Source: Cepaea nemoralis (taxonomy: Eukaryota > Mollusca > Gastropoda > Stylommatophora > Helicidae). Taken from it: a stretch of 64,000 bases of DNA. Below are positions 31,496 to 40,815 of this stretch, one piece after another. The notes beneath the pieces are model-generated. The model saw only the letters and a list, made by a program, of their open reading frames with translations. It did no database searches and had not been told where the DNA came from. Where the stretch lies: NCBI GenBank assembly GCA_014155875.1, contig JACEFZ010017825.1, positions 227,501 through 291,500 on the forward strand, written 5' to 3'. A program made the translations under genes and the position numbers. Every line of letters starts with the position of its first letter. Position 1 is the stretch's first letter.

Positions 31496-31499
31496 CAGT

Positions 31500-31685
31500 A
31501 TCTCTTTGCGGGGTAGCTAACAGCCTGTCGAAAGCCTCGCAAAGAAATGGAACGTCGTAGCTCAGGCGACGACCCCTAGGAGTCTCCGAAAATACCGCAC
31601 TCAAGTTCAAAAACGAACGCAGGACCTCCAGAGCACGAGGGCGACAGCACAACCTTTCGCCAATGAGACTTCCGTTTCTTGGTGC
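31500..31685 (-). mobile_element. SINE-3 copy a, diverged
   Basis: Matches the better copy at 54234-54474: AAAGCCTCGCAAAGAA, CGTCGTAGCTCAGGCGACGA, CCTAGGAGTCTCCGAAAA and ACGCAGGACC, with a decayed tRNA-like head at the right end. Confidence 0.7.
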
Positions 31686-31831
31686 AGAATGCAGAGGGAG
31701 CATGCAGAGAAAGATAACGTTATATATTTCTGGAAGACGTGAGTAACAATGTTGACTCACGACAGAGGGGTTTGGTGATAATTTAGGCGAAATTCAATAA
31801 GGGTTGTCATCATGGTGATGATAATGATGAT

Positions 31832-31908
31832 GAACGAACGAACGAACAATCTTTATTTTCAAAGGGTTAAGAATTGGGCACGCAGGCCCGTCTGATATTC
31901 TGCCCTTC
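31832..31908 (-). mobile_element. VNTR element copy 3: truncated 3' end only
   Basis: Minus strand reads GGGCAGAATATCAGACGGGC, CTGCGTGCCCAATTCTTAAC and GAAAATAAAGATTGTTCGTT, i.e. the last 60 bases of the VNTR element plus its GTTC tail. The G-rich minisatellite and the unique spacer are absent; a (ATC)n run lies directly upstream in the sense direction. Confidence 0.85.
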
Positions 31909-32086
<178 letters not shown>

Positions 32087-32145
32087 AGATAACATACCTG
32101 GTCCAGCTGTCAAAAAATTGGGTTCGCCACAGTTATTTTCTTATG

Positions 32146-32255
32146 TTGCATATCCCTTACAGGTCGTTGCAGTCAACACCAGCATCTTTCAGCTGCTGGT
32201 GATGTACTCGGTAAGATTACGCTGTGTAGTTTGCCATTGATTTCTCGTCACAGAT
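32146..32255 (-). mobile_element. SINE-1 copy d, partial
   Basis: Reversed 3' body only: TTGCATATCCCTTACAGG, CACCAGCATCTTTCAGCTG, AAGATTACGCTGTGTAG and TTTGCCATTGATTTCT. Confidence 0.75.
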
Positions 32256-32317
32256 ACAGCTGGAAATTTGAATATGATAGCACGGTTAAGACAGACGCTC
32301 GCGCACACGTACGCACA

Positions 32318-32331
32318 CACACACATACATT

Positions 32332-32362
<31 letters not shown>
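32318..32362. repeat. (CA)n microsatellite
   Basis: CA run within an ACACAT-rich stretch. Confidence 0.9.
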
Positions 32363-32494
32363 GGCGTGGCAGTGAAACGATTACACTCTGCATCCAGGTC
32401 CTCATCTGAGGGAGACGCAGTATGTATGGGTATACTCCGATTACCTCGATGTCAGTTCGTGATATGCAATAACCAATTCACTATAGTGCGTTCC

Positions 32495-32815
32495 TAAATG
32501 TTTTCCTTCATTAACGTTCAATTGTTTTGAATAGTATCTGTTGAATCGTTGTGAAAGTTTTCTTGCCGTCTTACATTCACTCCCACCTAAAGAATATGTC
32601 TTTATTAGGGTCCAAAGGCAACTGAAATCATGGAAAGCGGCGACATTTCTTTGATGTTTTGGCTTAAATGTATTGAATTCACGCTAACAAACTTGTTTTA
32701 CAGTAATACAACTCAATTCGGGTAACGACGCAAGGCATATCTATATTCGTATGGAATTTGGTGCAATGTGTAATATTAGTAAAGACAGAAAATTTACAGA
32801 GGCATGTGGTAAATA
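32495..32815. repeat. dispersed repeat Y, copy 1
   Basis: Shares with 53945-54510 the blocks GTTCAATTGTTTTGAA, GTATCTGTTGAATCGTT, GCCGTCTTACATT, AAGAATATGTCTTT, GAAAGCGGCGACATT, CTTTGATGTTTT, TGCAATGTGTAATATTAG and AAAGACAGAAAATTTACAG. No coding sequence was recognised; the family is unknown to me. A third copy enters the window's right edge. Confidence 0.85.
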
Positions 32816-33744
32816 ATGTAGAATCGAAATGGAAATGGACAGGAAGGAATTTATTTCTTAACTTATTTTTGATGCCCTTCTTCTTTTTCTTCAGCTGCTG
32901 GTTAATAATGTGTTTACAAGGATGTCTGTTACTGGAATGTAGTTAGCTTTTTTTATAGAGTTCGTGAAAGCTTACAAACAATTGTGCGTTAATGTGCGTA
33001 TGGGATGACCAGAGATGATACGGCAATTCAATCATCGTGTGTCGATTCTCAAGGATTTGTTCAGCTGTATGTGCATTTAATACACACATGCACATGGGTG
33101 ATAGTGCTATTTTGAGTCTTTCTAAAAGATTGCCTACTTTGATGTGTCCTATTCAGAGACGGCACACAATTACCTATTTTGCACGACGAATATAGTTGTG
33201 AATGTCTCTGTAGTGGGATTCCTTCTTAACGGCCAAGATGTTGGTCCTCTTTTCATTGAAGTTTATATCTTATAGATTGATTAGTATGTTCAGGTGTTGC
33301 TCCCTCATTTGACAACGTGTTTGTTCTTACGTTTCTTGTTATGCCACAATACTTGTATGTCAGTTTCCACCGCATTACTACTCTTTTGTTTGCATTTAAC
33401 GCTTTTAGCTTGTGGTATTTTCGTCAGTACCGGTTGTTTGTCACCGTTGACGGCTTGTGGAACTTGAAATTCTTTGGTGTGGGATACAAACTGTTGCCAT
33501 TAACAACATTTGTTGTTCCGATGCTATAATGTTTAGGGCCTGCAATTCTTCAGAATAGTTGGAGCAAAATATTCCACTATGTGTGTATGGGGATTAATTA
33601 ATGTATGCTATCTGCCCGGACTTTAATCTGTATCGGACGATTCCAGTAGGTTGATGACTGCTCTCGGTTGCATAATATTCAATCCATCCTTTCTCGAATA
33701 GCCATCGTCCTCTTTTAACACATGGTCCTCACATTTTTTTTCCA
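32816..33744. other. no firm feature; possible coding remnant on the minus strand
   Basis: Minus-strand codons around 33300-33060 read LNILINL, INFNEKRTNILAVKKESHYR and DIHNYIRRAK with few stops, hinting at an old transposon exon. No family was assigned. The remainder is unique. Confidence 0.25.
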
Positions 33745-34700
33745 TTAACTTTTATCAGTATTTAATAGCGTAGACTGGGTTAGTATCTTGACGTCAGACA
33801 ATTTGAATGTAGTATTGTCAGCTGCCACCTGTCCTTTTATTTTAGCCCACACAAGTTTATAGGGCTTAATTAAATGAGAATGGTACTTCGGAAGTTTCAA
33901 GAGCCTATGGCCATGCTCTTCTATCAACTTGTCGATTTAATATTTCTTGCTTATTTGAGTATGATTTATAAGGGACAACAACTTTAGCGTGAAATATGTT
34001 TCTGGAAATGTTATATTTTCCCTTCGGAACCATATCTTTATCTCTTCCTTTGTGCTCTATGCCGTAGGTATTTTGTATTCTTGGGCATCAACATTGTGAT
34101 ATGATGGTTTGTCCATAATTAGGCAAGACGGTCTATCTAGAGATTGAAGCACTTTATTCTCGAGACAATCTCTAAATACATTACCACTCACCTGATTATG
34201 ATAATCCCTTTGTCTGTATGCTTTGATGCGAACACGAGTCCAGCATTCTATAGTAAGTTACTACTGTAGTAAACATATTAGCAGCATGGGCTATGACCAA
34301 ACGTTGTCCTTTACTACTTGGTACATATCGCTTTATCTTTCCCTTAACTGATTGCCATTCCTTGTCATTTGTGTGGTGCGCATTGATCCAAGTTTCATCC
34401 AATTACACAATGTCATAATTTTCTTTGCGCATTTCCCTTATTTCACGTAGGTACTTGCTTTACATGTTCCTAAATGCATTTGCTCGCAAATGATATTTCT
34501 ACCTCCCTTGTACTTTCTTAACGTGAAGCCTAATGTCCGTATAATTTCCACAAAGTTGTTTTGGATAGTTCTATGTCATTGTTTTTCTCAACTAAGCCCT
34601 ACGTTTTCTCACATTCACGGTTTCTTTGGTATACAGTATTTTTATAATAGCTCACGTTATGATCTCCTACTCAAAGCTGTCTACACTTACCTTTCTACCT
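33745..34700 (-). pseudogene. degenerate DDE-superfamily transposase
   Basis: Minus-strand frames, in order: NNFVEIIRTLGFTLRKYKGG (helix-turn-helix-like N-terminal region), SKYLREIREMRKENYDIV, LDETWINAHHTNDKEWQSVK (first Asp in DETW), GQRLVIAHAANM, NVFRDCLENKVLQSLDRPS, LIMDKPSYHN (second Asp), KEEIKIWFRREN, DKLIEEHGHRLLKLPKYH and KPYKLVWAKIKGQVAADN. Relatives in the DDE_3 / IS630-Tc1-like group end with N-P-I-E-L-x-W-A, so the catalytic Glu has become Lys here. Several stops and frame changes. No terminal inverted repeats were found. It resembles DDE proteins scattered through insect and mollusc genomes. Confidence 0.75.
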
Positions 34701-35149
34701 TCCGTTTGCTTATTGCGTGGTGGTTTCATTCAATATTATATTGCATCCATAAACGAAATGACCGTTTACTCAAACCCAGTGCACACACTTTTCTTTTCCT
34801 GAGATTTGTAATAGTATGAAAACGTTTTCTGCGATCAGCGTCTTGACGAAAATATGCGTACAGCTTCATAGCGATGCTTTAAAGTGTACAAAATGTCGCA
34901 TTCAATCCCATCCAACAACATTTACACATTCAGATGTTAGCGATAAATAGTAAGTTATAAAATAATATGGTTTCTTGAATGCAGCCACAATAGGTAAAAT
35001 TGTGGTCGTTACCTCTGAACACTTCCATACCACAATGTGGCGTGCTACACATAAGGAAATTCCCGTGCACCAGGGAGAGTATTCATGATCGAATACTTAT
35101 GGTTTCATGTGAAGATGTAATACGTTTCATAATATGCACTTCATCTCTG

Positions 35150-35256
35150 ACCCGTACATTTTACATCGGATATATAAACAAACATTGAGATCTGCAGTAC
35201 AATCTCCAGAACAGAAAAAATGTTTTTGTTAGGTGAACATAATGATAAGGTTATAT
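35150..35256. repeat. dispersed repeat X, left part of interrupted copy
   Basis: Matches 55120-55206: ATAAACAAACATTGAGATCT, CAGTACAATCTCCAGAACA and GGTGAACATAATGATAAGG. It is interrupted at 35256 by the insertion below and resumes at 35859. Confidence 0.85.
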
Positions 35257-35866
35257 TGATTATGTGGTTGTTTCGGGATTTGAAATTTAAATATTGAGCA
35301 CAACCCACTACTGGCAACGCCGATCGCATTCTGGTATGAACCTAAGGCCTATCCACGTCAATATGGAAGCACTATACTCGAGTTTCGCCCTCATTTGAGC
35401 TCGTCAGTAGTGCATATCCCTGACCGGATCCGGAAACAGTCCCGGATCACGCGTGTGAAGCGGGTGTGTAACCACGCGGCACACACTGGACACACCAAAT
35501 TATCACAACAGAATATCACAACGCTACCCATCGTAGCTATGCCTCAAGATTGCCCAATCGCCGCGACCGACGTCCGTCAATCGATGGGACCCGAACGATC
35601 AGGACTTCTCACTGGCAAGGAACACCAGGCCTCCTAAATCCAGTGAGCAATAATCAAATTGATTATGTGGTTGTTTCGGGATTTGAAATTTAAATATTGA
35701 GCACAACCCACTACTGGCAACGCCGATCGCATTCTGGTATGAACCTAAGGCCTATCCACGTCAATATGGAAGCACTATACTCGAGTTTCGCCCTCATTTG
35801 AGCTCGTCAGTAGTGCATATCCCTGACCGGATCCGGAAACAGTCCTTACAGCATATACGGTTATAT
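35249..35866. mobile_element. 602-bp insertion with 188-bp identical direct repeats and 8-bp target duplication
   Basis: GGTTATAT occurs at 35249-35256 and 35859-35866, while the uninterrupted paralogous site at 55199-55206 has it once. The insert (35257-35858) contains two copies of one 188-bp sequence, 35255-35442 and 35658-35845, identical to the base as read, separated by about 215 bp and followed by 13 bp. It starts TGATTATGTGG and ends TTACAGCATATAC, with no terminal inverted repeat. The direct repeats could be short LTRs of a miniature retroelement or an internal tandem repeat. Perfect identity points to recent origin or gene conversion. Confidence 0.85.
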
Positions 35867-36000
35867 GCTAATTCTCATCATTTCCCCTCAGTTTGTTACT
35901 GAGGTAAGCATTTTAATAAGGTGTAGGGAGGAGGGGTTTGGCTAACATTTGGGAATGCACTTTAGTTGATGAATGCATTTTTCACTAGTGTAATAAGACT
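35859..36000. repeat. dispersed repeat X, right part of interrupted copy
   Basis: GGTTATATGCTAATTCTCAT and TTTCCCCTCAGTTTGTTACT match 55199-55250. Similarity fades after about 36000. Confidence 0.75.
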
Positions 36001-36269
36001 GTAAAATCTACACTCATTTTAGATTGTTCTCCCAAAAACTTACTGAAAACAATATGTTTGTTTTCCCTGGTAATAACATGTTAGTTTTAGATCCATGTCA
36101 GTTACGTTATGTAACACCGTAATATACGCATTTTAGACAACCTTTTTTACATACATTCATTTACGTTAAAATAATTAATGTTACACAACACACAACTATA
36201 TCATAACTCAGTGCCTCTAACGCTACCTGTTAACTTGTCCTTGTAGCTTTTCCATATTTATTAACCCGG
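36001..36269. other. no recognised feature
   Basis: AT-rich unique sequence. Confidence 0.4.
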
Positions 36270-36602
36270 TAATTCATCATCATCATTGGCACCTTGCCGT
36301 CTTGACAGACGATAGTTTGTGCTCTAAAAAGGCATAATAACTTTTAACTATGGCGGTAGCGAGTGTGACTGATAAGGCCAATTTGCGCTGTAAATGTCCG
36401 TTCACAGTGGGTGCATGTGAACACGTGGTCATTTCCACCATCATGCACCATCTTACGTCTCAAACGCTTGGTGTGTGACTTTTCTGCAATAATTTTCTCC
36501 TTTGACTTTATTCCATTTCTGATATTTGCCCTCCACGCAACACGTTCAGCGGCGACTTGCTCCCAATGTGCATTATCAATGCACCTAATTAGCGTATAAA
36601 TT
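36270..36602 (-). pseudogene. LINE-J C-terminus ending in a C2H2 zinc finger
   Basis: Minus-strand translation reads DNAHWEQVAAERVAWRANIR, NGIKSKEKIIAEKSHTKRLR and then FTCTHCERTFTAQIGLISHT with RYRH and stop. This is C-x2-C-x12-H-x4-H, a single zinc finger at the end of a LINE protein; the IGL-x-SH core is familiar from the ends of some animal LINE ORF2 proteins. The 3' end has an (ATG)n tail (ATC on + at 36274-36286). The frame is open from the left edge of the fragment to the stop. Confidence 0.8.
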
Positions 36603-36629
36603 AATACAACCTATGTTTTGGTTTTTTTT

Positions 36630-36981
36630 ACAGCGTAGCTGTCGTTTCGTCCTGAAACGAGTATTAGGAAGTCCTTGGACTGCCAGAGTAACTAATGACG
36701 ATTGCCTGAAATAGGCTGCTGAAGATGAAACATTATATAAAACAATAAGAAAGAGCCAAACAGCTTTCTTTCGTCATGTGATGAGAAGAGAGGCATTGGA
36801 TGAACATAATGACGTCTGGGAAGATTAAAGCAAAGAGAGGCAGAAGCCGAACAAGAGAAATGATATTGGATGGATTGAGACTGTGGCATGGAGGAATATC
36901 ATCAGCAGAATTGATCCAGAAGACCATAGACCAAGATTTGTTGAGAGACAACTGGCAGAGCACTAAATGATGATGATGAAC
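36630..36981 (+). pseudogene. LINE-D C-terminal remnant with (ATG)n tail
   Basis: Frames give LKRVLGSPWTARVTNDD, ETLYKTIRKSQTAFFRHVMR and REALDEH, then, one base shifted, MTSGKIKAKRGRGR-like and [18 protein letters not shown]. The tail is ATGATGATGA at 36967-36977. Adjacent but opposite to LINE-J. Confidence 0.8.
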
Positions 36982-37083
36982 TGTCGAGGTAAGGACAAGG
37001 GTACGTAAGATCTATACTGGGTAAATTATGATTTGAGGAAGCGAATCGTGGACAATAAGAAGACAAGGAAGGAGTTATCCATT

Positions 37084-37193
37084 CACCAATCCATCCATCC
37101 ATCCATCCATCCATCCATCCATCCATCCATCCATCCATCCATCCATCCTTCCATCCATCCATCCATCCATCCATCCATCAATCCATCCATCAT
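37084..37193. repeat. (CCAT)n microsatellite at a LINE-B 3' end
   Basis: On the minus strand the LINE-B end GGCATGGCACATGATGG runs straight into GGAT tetranucleotides for about 110 bp. Confidence 0.95.
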
Positions 37194-37275
37194 GTGCCAT
37201 GCCGGTAAGCGTGGGCCGTCATGATTCACCATGTCACTCGATCACCAGAGTTGTGGATCAGCTCAGTGTTCCTGA
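37194..37275 (-). mobile_element. LINE-B 3' tip, left of the VNTR insertion
   Basis: Matches the last ~80 bases of LINE-B (GTGCCATGCCGGTAAGCGTG, GATCAGCTCAGTGTTC). The element continues at 39093 after the VNTR element, in register with intact copies. Confidence 0.88.
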
Positions 37276-39092
37276 TGGGGGGATGTGTGGGTGGGGGTTT
37301 GCGTTTGGATGGGTTGGGGTGTGTGGGTGTTTGGTGGGTAGTGATATTTGTGGGTGTTGGTGGGATGTGTGGATGGATGTGTGGGGGTAAAAGTAGGGGT
37401 GTGGGAATGGGTGTGGGGGATATGTGTATGGGACGGGTGCGGGGGATGTGTATTTGGGTGGGGGATATGTGTGGATGGGTGGAGATGTGTGGATGGTTTG
37501 GGAAAGTATGTGTGGGTGGCGGGGTTGTGTGGGTAGGGAATTGTTTGGGTGGATTGGGGATGCAAGTGCGGGTGGGGAGAAGTGTATGGTGTGTGGGTTT
37601 GGGATATGTGTGCGGAGTGTTGGTGGGGGATGTGTGCATGGTGTGTGGGTGGGGGGTATGCTTGTGGTGGTATGGGTAAGGATATGTGTGTGGGTGGGAG
37701 ATAGTGTATGGTGTAGGGGATGTGTGTGAGGGTGGCGGGGAATGTGTGTATGGGTGAGGGATATGTGTGGGTGAGTAGGGGATGTGTGGTGGTTGGAGGA
37801 AGTATGTGTGGGTGGTGGAGTGTGTGGATGCGAGATGTGTGCGTGGATGGGGAATGTGTGGGTGGGGGTGTGTGAGTGGCTTAGGGATGTGTAGGTGGGT
37901 GAGGGATGTGTATGTGTCGGGGTGGGATGCGTGAGTGGGTGGAGGATGTGTGTGGGTAGGGGTATTGTGATCGAGAGATGTTTGGTTGGGGGGTGGGTGG
38001 GGGTGTGTGGGTGCGTAGTGGAGGATGTGTGGGTGAGTGAGTGTGTGTTGGTGGATGGGTGGGGAATGTGTGTGTGGGTGGGGAGAGGTGTGTGGTGTGT
38101 TGGTTGGGGATATGTGTGTGGGTGGGGTATGTGTGTGTGGGTGGGGGATTTTTGTGGTGTGTGGGTGGGGGTATGTGGGGTGGGTGGGTGAGGGTATCTG
38201 TGTGGGTGTGGGTGGGGATATTGTGTGGTATGTGGGTGGGGGATATGTGTGTGGTGTGTAGGTGGGGATGTGTGGTGGTATGTGGGTGTGGGATGTGTTG
38301 GTGAGGGATATGTGTGTGTGTGGTGCGTGGGTTGGGAATATTGCGTGGTAGGGGATGTATGTGATGTGCGGGTGGGGATGTGTGTGGTGGGGGATTGGGT
38401 TAGGGCATGTGTGGGTGGGTGGAGGATGTATGTGTGGGTGGTGGGGTGTGTGTGAGTGGATTGGGGATGTATAGGTGGTTAGGGAGATGTGTGTGGGTAG
38501 GGAGATGTCAGTTGGTGGGGATGTGTGTGTATGGTTTGGGGATGTGTGAGTGGATGTGCGATGTGTGGGTTGGTGGGGGATGTGTGTGCGTGGGTGGGGA
38601 ATATGTGGTCGATGGAGGTGTGGCTGGGGGATGGGTGGTTGGAGGTGTGGGTGGGGAGAGGATGTGTGGGTTAGGATGTGTATGTGGGTGGGCGTGGGAT
38701 GTGTGGGTTGGTGGGGGATGTTTGTGGGTGGCGAGTGTGTTTTGGTTGGGGGAACAGGTGAGGGCAGTGTGTGTGGGTGGGGGATGTGCGGGAGGGGGAT
38801 GGGTCGGTTGGTGGGGTATGTATGTGTCCCTGGGTGTGTGTGTGGGGTGTGGGTAGGTGGGGTGTGTGTGTGGGTGGGGTGATGTATGGGTAGGTGGGAG
38901 ATGGGCCTCATAACATGGTAATTTGCCTTGTATATGTTTACAACATTCATTTCACAATGTTTATTTTTCTTCCTATGTAAATGTATAATGCTCTTGATGA
39001 ACGAAAGACGAGTGATTGGAAGGGCCGAATGTAAGACGGGCCTGCGTGCCCAATTTGTGACCCTTTTAAAATAAAGTTGATTTGATTTGATT
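37276..39092 (+). mobile_element. VNTR element copy 2, inserted in a LINE-B
   Basis: The 5' part (37276-38900) is an irregular minisatellite of units like GGGGATGTGTGTGGGTG. It is followed by a unique stretch (38905-39020: ATTTCACAATG, GTAAATGTATAATG), the conserved core 39021-39079, and the tail GTTGATTTGATTTGATTC. AATAAA is at 39070-39075. Left and right ends are fixed by the LINE-B it splits, which continues on both sides; no obvious target duplication longer than about 3 bases is seen. Gly/Val/Trp/Cys open frames on + and the 627-codon Pro/His/Thr frame on minus are repeat artefacts. VNTR plus 3' module plus polyadenylation signal recalls primate SVA in design only. Confidence 0.85.
39021..39079 (+). 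other. conserved 3' core of VNTR element, copy 2
   Basis: AGGGCCGAATGTAAGACGGG, CCTGCGTGCCCAATTTGTGA and CCCTTTTAAAATAAAGTTGA: near-identical to copy 1 on the other strand 28 kb away, and to truncated copy 3. Confidence 0.92.
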
Positions 39093-40190
39093 CGTCTCGG
39101 CCATGTCACGTGGCCAAGCCATCTAAGTAATTACTTCTCTGTCTTCCTCTTGTTCGCTTCCCCTCGATCTTTCCAGTTGTCACTAAGTTCTCCAATTTAT
39201 TTCTTCTCATAACTTGTCCAAAATATGTTGACTGTCTGCGTCTAATTTCTCTAATCAGTTTACGATTTTCAATTGTTTCTTGTAGGACTAGGTCACTAAT
39301 TGTTCTGTCTGTCCATGGTATTCTTCGCATTCTCCTCAGAAACCACATTTCCACAGCCATCAGATGATTTTCAGCTTAACTGCTCATTGTCTACGCTTCA
39401 CATCCATACAACAGTACAGGTTCTATGTAGCACCTCAACACTCTTGCAATTGACATGTTTGTATTGGTGAGAATGTTTTTCATCTTGGAAAAGGTTTCGC
39501 CATAGCAATTCTTGTTCTAATCTCTTCTAGGCATCTCCCATCAGATGTTATCACTGTTCCGAGACAATTGGACGATTCAATTGTTGAAGAATATTCCCAT
39601 TTACTTGTATATTACATTGTGGTATTTCCTTCGTCCTAGTGACGACCATAATCTGTGTCTTCTTACAATTCATTTCAAACCCCAGCTGTTCACTGTGTGC
39701 AACAACCGCATCTACCAATTGTTGCAGATCAATACTATATCATCTGCATATCTAATATTATTGATGTTTCTTCCCCCAATGATGATTCCGTTTATATCTT
39801 CTACATTTCTGAAAATATTTTCACTGTATATGTAAAAAGATCTGGAGACATTACACATCCCTGTCTCACACCTCCCTTAATAGGCTGATATTGACCTACT
39901 TCATTATCAATTTTTATGGCAGCTTGTTGTTTCCAATATATGTTTTTTATAAGTCCAAGATCTTTTCCATCAATTTGTAGATCTGCAAGCATCTTCATCA
40001 TGTTGGCATGTCTTTCACTATCGCAAGCCTTTGTTTAGTCGATAAAGCAAAGATGTCGAACGTAGTTTAAATCTAAAGAGCGTTCAATTACTGTTCGCAG
40101 AATATGCACAGCATTTACTGTACCCTAGCCTTCTACAAACTCACATTCTTCTTCTCCTATTTCAGGTTATAAGGCAACTATAGAGATGTA
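39093..40190 (-). pseudogene. LINE-B copy, RT C-terminal part, right of the VNTR insertion
   Basis: Minus-strand frames: MMKMLADLQIDGKDLGLIKN, QQAAIKIDNEVGQYQPIKGG, VRQGCVMSPDLF, then broken YADD and NYLGTV regions, then EMWFLRRMRRIPWTDRTI, RRRQSTYFGQVMRRNKLEN and GKRTRGRQRSNYLDGLAT. It follows LINE-B at 14797-16059 throughout. 5'-truncated at about 40190. Confidence 0.92.
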
Positions 40191-40213
40191 GTTTTATAGA
40201 CGAATTATGCACA

Positions 40214-40333
40214 GTTAGAGGATATAAAATGTTTGCATATCCTTTACAGGACATCGCTGTCAACATCAGCATCTTTCAGTTGATTGTTGATTTCTTGGCA
40301 AGATTACGCTCAGTAGTTTGCGGTTAGAGGATA
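40214..40333 (-). mobile_element. SINE-1 copy e: 98-bp 5'-truncated insertion with 11-bp TSD
   Basis: GTTAGAGGATA flanks the insert at 40214-40224 and 40323-40333. Between them lies the reversed SINE-1 body (TTTGCATATCCTTTACAGG ... CGCTCAGTAGTTTGC), with no tRNA-like head. Confidence 0.88.
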
Positions 40334-40540
40334 GACAGATTAATAAAGATGTCTTTAAAGAATTTAACTAACAAACAGAACTGGTTACTCGCCTACTCAT
40401 ATCATGAAAAGGGGAAAGTTTAAGTATGCTGTCACAACGGAAAACCTGGAGGGCAGGAGAGGCACGGGGAGACCTAGAAAGAATGTGCTAACAGTTTGCT
40501 ATCATGCACGGGGGAAGATTAATATCAGAAATAACTGCCA
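40334..40540 (+). pseudogene. LINE-K C-terminal remnant
   Basis: Frames give KYAVTTENLEGRRGTGRPRK and, shifted, IMHGGRLISEITAS: the GRRGxGRPRK motif and following helix of a LINE C-terminus. It was the target of the SINE-1 insertion at 40214. Confidence 0.6.
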
Positions 40541-40544
40541 GTTT

Positions 40545-40815
40545 GAGTTAAGTTGAGTTCAGTTGAGTTAAGAAACGACATCACTGCACTCAGAACATTC
40601 CCATACGTGCTCTGTCCCCCCGTTCAACAGCCAGCGAAGAGTCATACTACTAATCGTGCCCGCCGCTATCTGATTAAAAGTTCTCTTGGTCTTCCCTCTC
40701 AGTTTTGAGATTCTTCAAGAACCCCTGCCGATCCCCCGCAATCTCATTCTTTCCACATATGGGTTCTCAATTTGTTCCTCCACCTTCTCCACCTGGTTCC
40801 AGAAACGCATGATAA
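40545..40815 (-). pseudogene. LINE-A-like C-terminus (related subfamily)
   Basis: Minus strand reads GKTKRTFNQIAAGTISSMTL, RWLLNGGTEHVWECSECSD and stop, aligning with LINE-A TKRLVNQHRTGTISHRTLM and GGGSEHLWTCPECN. The tail is of TTAACTCAACT type instead of CTAA. A different subfamily from the two main LINE-A copies. Confidence 0.7.

Noticed and set aside
35255..35845. bona fide LTR retrotransposon
   Set aside because: Direct repeats are identical, but the 8-bp duplication lies 13 bp beyond the second repeat, there is no clear TG...CA pair at both ends, and the 215-bp interior has no PBS or coding sequence that I can support. Left as an unclassified insertion.
37226..39109. 627-codon minus-strand frame rich in Pro, His and Thr
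   Set aside because: Translation of the VNTR minisatellite; stop-free only because the unit lacks stop codons on that strand. The same applies to the 299-codon frame at 11119-12018.
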